NCBI GenBank assembly: GCA_028023455.1
Contig: JAQFVV010006839.1
Location: 186,001 to 250,000, forward strand
Length of the DNA: 64,000 bases
Source of the DNA: Epiperipatus broadwayi
Taxonomy: Eukaryota > Onychophora > Udeonychophora > Euonychophora > Peripatidae
Reading direction: 5' to 3'
The first letter of the stretch is position 1. Each line of letters opens with the position of its first letter. This document shows, piece by piece, positions 61,939 through 64,000 of the stretch. The notes beneath the pieces were generated by a model. It was given only the letters and a program-made list of their open reading frames with translations, ran no database searches and had not been told where the DNA came from. The translations under genes and the position numbers were made by a program.

Positions 61939-63928
61939 GTCACTTAATGAAACCAATAGAAGTAGAGATGAGACAAAATATATGAGATAAAGGTCAACAG
62001 AATCATGTGACATAAACAAATAGAGAGAAGTCAATGATCAATGACAGGATAGAAGAATTAAGATCAGTAGTACAAAATAAAGATAAACATGTTAATATAT
62101 TAGAAGGACAAATAAAGAGGTGCAACATCATTATGTCTACTGAAGTTCAACATAATGGGACAAAAGATAATATTTAAACTCATCCACAGAATGAAAATGG
62201 GAGTGTAGACTTCCAAAAGAAGGTTACTACTGATAGTTCTGGCACTCAAACATGATACAAATTGATGGACAGACGCATCATGGAATTTCATACATAGCTC
62301 ACCTTCTCAGTGTAAAAATATTTAATGGGGCATATAAAAAGAACCTTATATAATATCTGACCACATTAAAGGAATTGTTTGCTTTAAATGAGATAAATGA
62401 AGGGGGAGAAAATAGCAATAGCAAGTCATCACCTAGGCATAGCTGCTAAGTTTGATGGATGTCATTGTTTAAATCATCCAGAACTTAATCTGAATTTAAG
62501 GTAAAACTATTTGTTTAATTTTGAATGAAGATAGACAAGATTCCATATGACAGAAAAAATCTCAAGAAAAGTACAGCTTTAGTAAAAGTAACATGGCCTA
62601 ATGATTTAGGCAACAAGTAATGAATTTAAAAGGCTTAACTGCTCTCCATTTACCGGAAACAGCTATAATGTGAATAGCAAGGAGGGAATGTTGCCCCTGT
62701 TACATCGGAATGGTATTGGCAGGAAATAAATGTTGAATAGTAGATGTTTTGAACATTTTAGGAACTTTAGAAGTAGCTGAAACTGTAATGATAGAATAAT
62801 GAGATTGAAGAGGGAAAACTGATTACAATTTATATCCAACTTAAATTTAGATGATAATGAAGAGAAAAATGAGGTGTCAAGGTGGGGTAGAGATAAGAAT
62901 ATCTGACAGACAAGAAGTCATAATCTATGTAATGAACCCCCACCAATGCAAGCTATACAGTCAAATATCTAACCAAAAAAAAATGAACTTTAAACAAAGG
63001 ATTATCCAGAAAATATACCAAAAACACATTAAAAGTTTATTAAAGAAAAAAATTAGGAACAGACAATCAAACTAACTAGGATCTCATGGAATATTTCTTA
63101 CTATAAATCCATTAACTAATTTCAGTGAGACAATTTGTACCTGATGATAAACTCCATTAGAATTGACTTTAGATGAACTTGCAAGAAAACTAAAAGGACA
63201 CTAGTATCAATAAATAACTTTCTGGAAATTATCTATGAAAATTGAGGGAATTGAAATAAAGGTTTTAGTGGATATTGAAAATGAGGTATCATTTATTTCA
63301 GAGATCCTCTTTCTATAAAATTTAGCAATTTTGAATGAATCAATCCCGTCATTACTACTAAAACAATTTATACATACCATGCTGGCAAATGGTCAAAAGG
63401 CAAAATTACTTGCATAGCAGATATGGGATAAAATTCATTTAAATCCCTTAAGCTTCATTTTCCTAATTATGAGCAGATTAATACAAGACATGGTCATAGG
63501 TTCTAATTCCCTAGAGAGAGTTTAACTGTATTATTGATTACAATAAAAGACAAGGTATTTGCCAAGATAAAATTAAAAACTTTATATGTTATATACCATA
63601 CTCCTCAATAAGCCATTCCTGTGTTCAAACTACAGTGAATAATTTGGATCTCAGATTAAAAATTAAATAATTCAATTAATTTTGGAGATGAACTAAGAGA
63701 TATGTTGTACAAAATATTACATAAATTTAAAAGATGTATTCCCAAAATGACTAGGAATTATCAAGAACTATATCCATAAGATCCATCTCAATGACAATAA
63801 TCCATTTCAATGTAAATCTTATCCCATAACATATTAGTATAAGAATGAAGTAAATAAATAAATACAGAAAATGGTTGAATGGGAAATTCTCAAAAAAGGG
63901 TGCCTCCCCTTATAATAATCCCTTAGTA

Positions 63929-63935
<7 letters not shown>
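61939..63935 (+). pseudogene. Gypsy relic, 3' part: gag end, protease and RT start
   Basis: Broken frames on the plus strand carry, in order, gag-like helical sequence (62,040-62,120) and a Cys-rich segment near 62,690-62,735 resembling a degenerate zinc knuckle. Next comes a protease-like LVDIENEVSFIS at 63,265-63,300, where retroelement proteases have LVDTGAEVS, so the catalytic D-T/S-G is lost. Finally there is an RT entry region (HLNDNNPFQCKSYP and VEWEILKKG, 63,780-63,900), the start of the Ty3/gypsy RT domain. Many stops. The remainder of pol is replaced by (AT)n or lies beyond the window. Confidence 0.65.

Positions 63936-64000
<65 letters not shown>
63933..64000. repeat. (AT)n microsatellite running off the window
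   Basis: At least 34 AT units with no end visible. It interrupts the gypsy RT remnant. Confidence 0.97.

Overview
This window is eukaryotic, very AT-rich (roughly three quarters A+T by eye) and almost entirely non-coding. It holds long intron-like or intergenic sequence, simple repeats, one 407-bp satellite array and several layers of transposable elements. The mix points to an animal, probably an invertebrate: Ty3/gypsy-type LTR elements, Penelope-like (PLE) remnants with a GIY-YIG region, an RTE-type LINE, a hAT element of the ZBED5/SCAND3 type, foldback MITEs, a tRNA-Gly-derived copy, and tetranucleotide, (AAT)n and (AT)n microsatellites. I cannot name a species. No bacterial operon, rRNA operon or CRISPR array is present.

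Layout. 1-1.1 kb: unique AT-rich sequence with one short dispersed repeat. 1.1-4.8 kb: nine head-to-tail copies of a 407-bp satellite, ending in (TA)n. 4.8-14 kb: mostly unique sequence, a long (AAT)n tract, a dispersed repeat and one candidate 41-nt exon. 14-17.1 kb: a decayed LTR retrotransposon on the minus strand, with a gag-like start and an integrase-like tail. 19.9-21.3 kb: a decayed RTE LINE. 21.7-22.7 kb: three copies of a repeat related to the satellite, two of them forming a palindrome. 23.0 kb: a tRNA-Gly(TCC)-like copy. 23.6-29.6 kb: LTR element 1, with 1.8-kb LTRs, a broken gag-like region and no pol. 29.6-42 kb: AT-rich sequence with small foldback repeats. 42.4-44.3 kb: two Penelope C-terminal fragments in inverted orientation. 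46.07-47.43 kb: the best host-gene signal, a promoter-like block followed by two candidate exons. 49.35-50.88 kb: a hAT transposon with a perfect 8-bp target duplication. 54.0-63.9 kb: a three-level nest. An old gypsy relic was split by a small PLE-like foldback fragment with a 14-bp target duplication. That fragment was then split by LTR element 2, which has 2.25-kb LTRs, an intact 357-aa gag and no pol.

The two LTR elements are the most interesting system here. Each has unusually large LTRs, a recognisable primer binding site (Pro-like in one, Lys-like in the other), an inverted repeat at the LTR start, a splice-donor-like site inside the LTR, a gag-like internal region and no protease, reverse transcriptase or integrase. 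They look like gag-only, non-autonomous retrotransposons that would need pol from another element. Element 2, with nearly identical LTRs and an open gag, is the younger and better candidate for recent activity.
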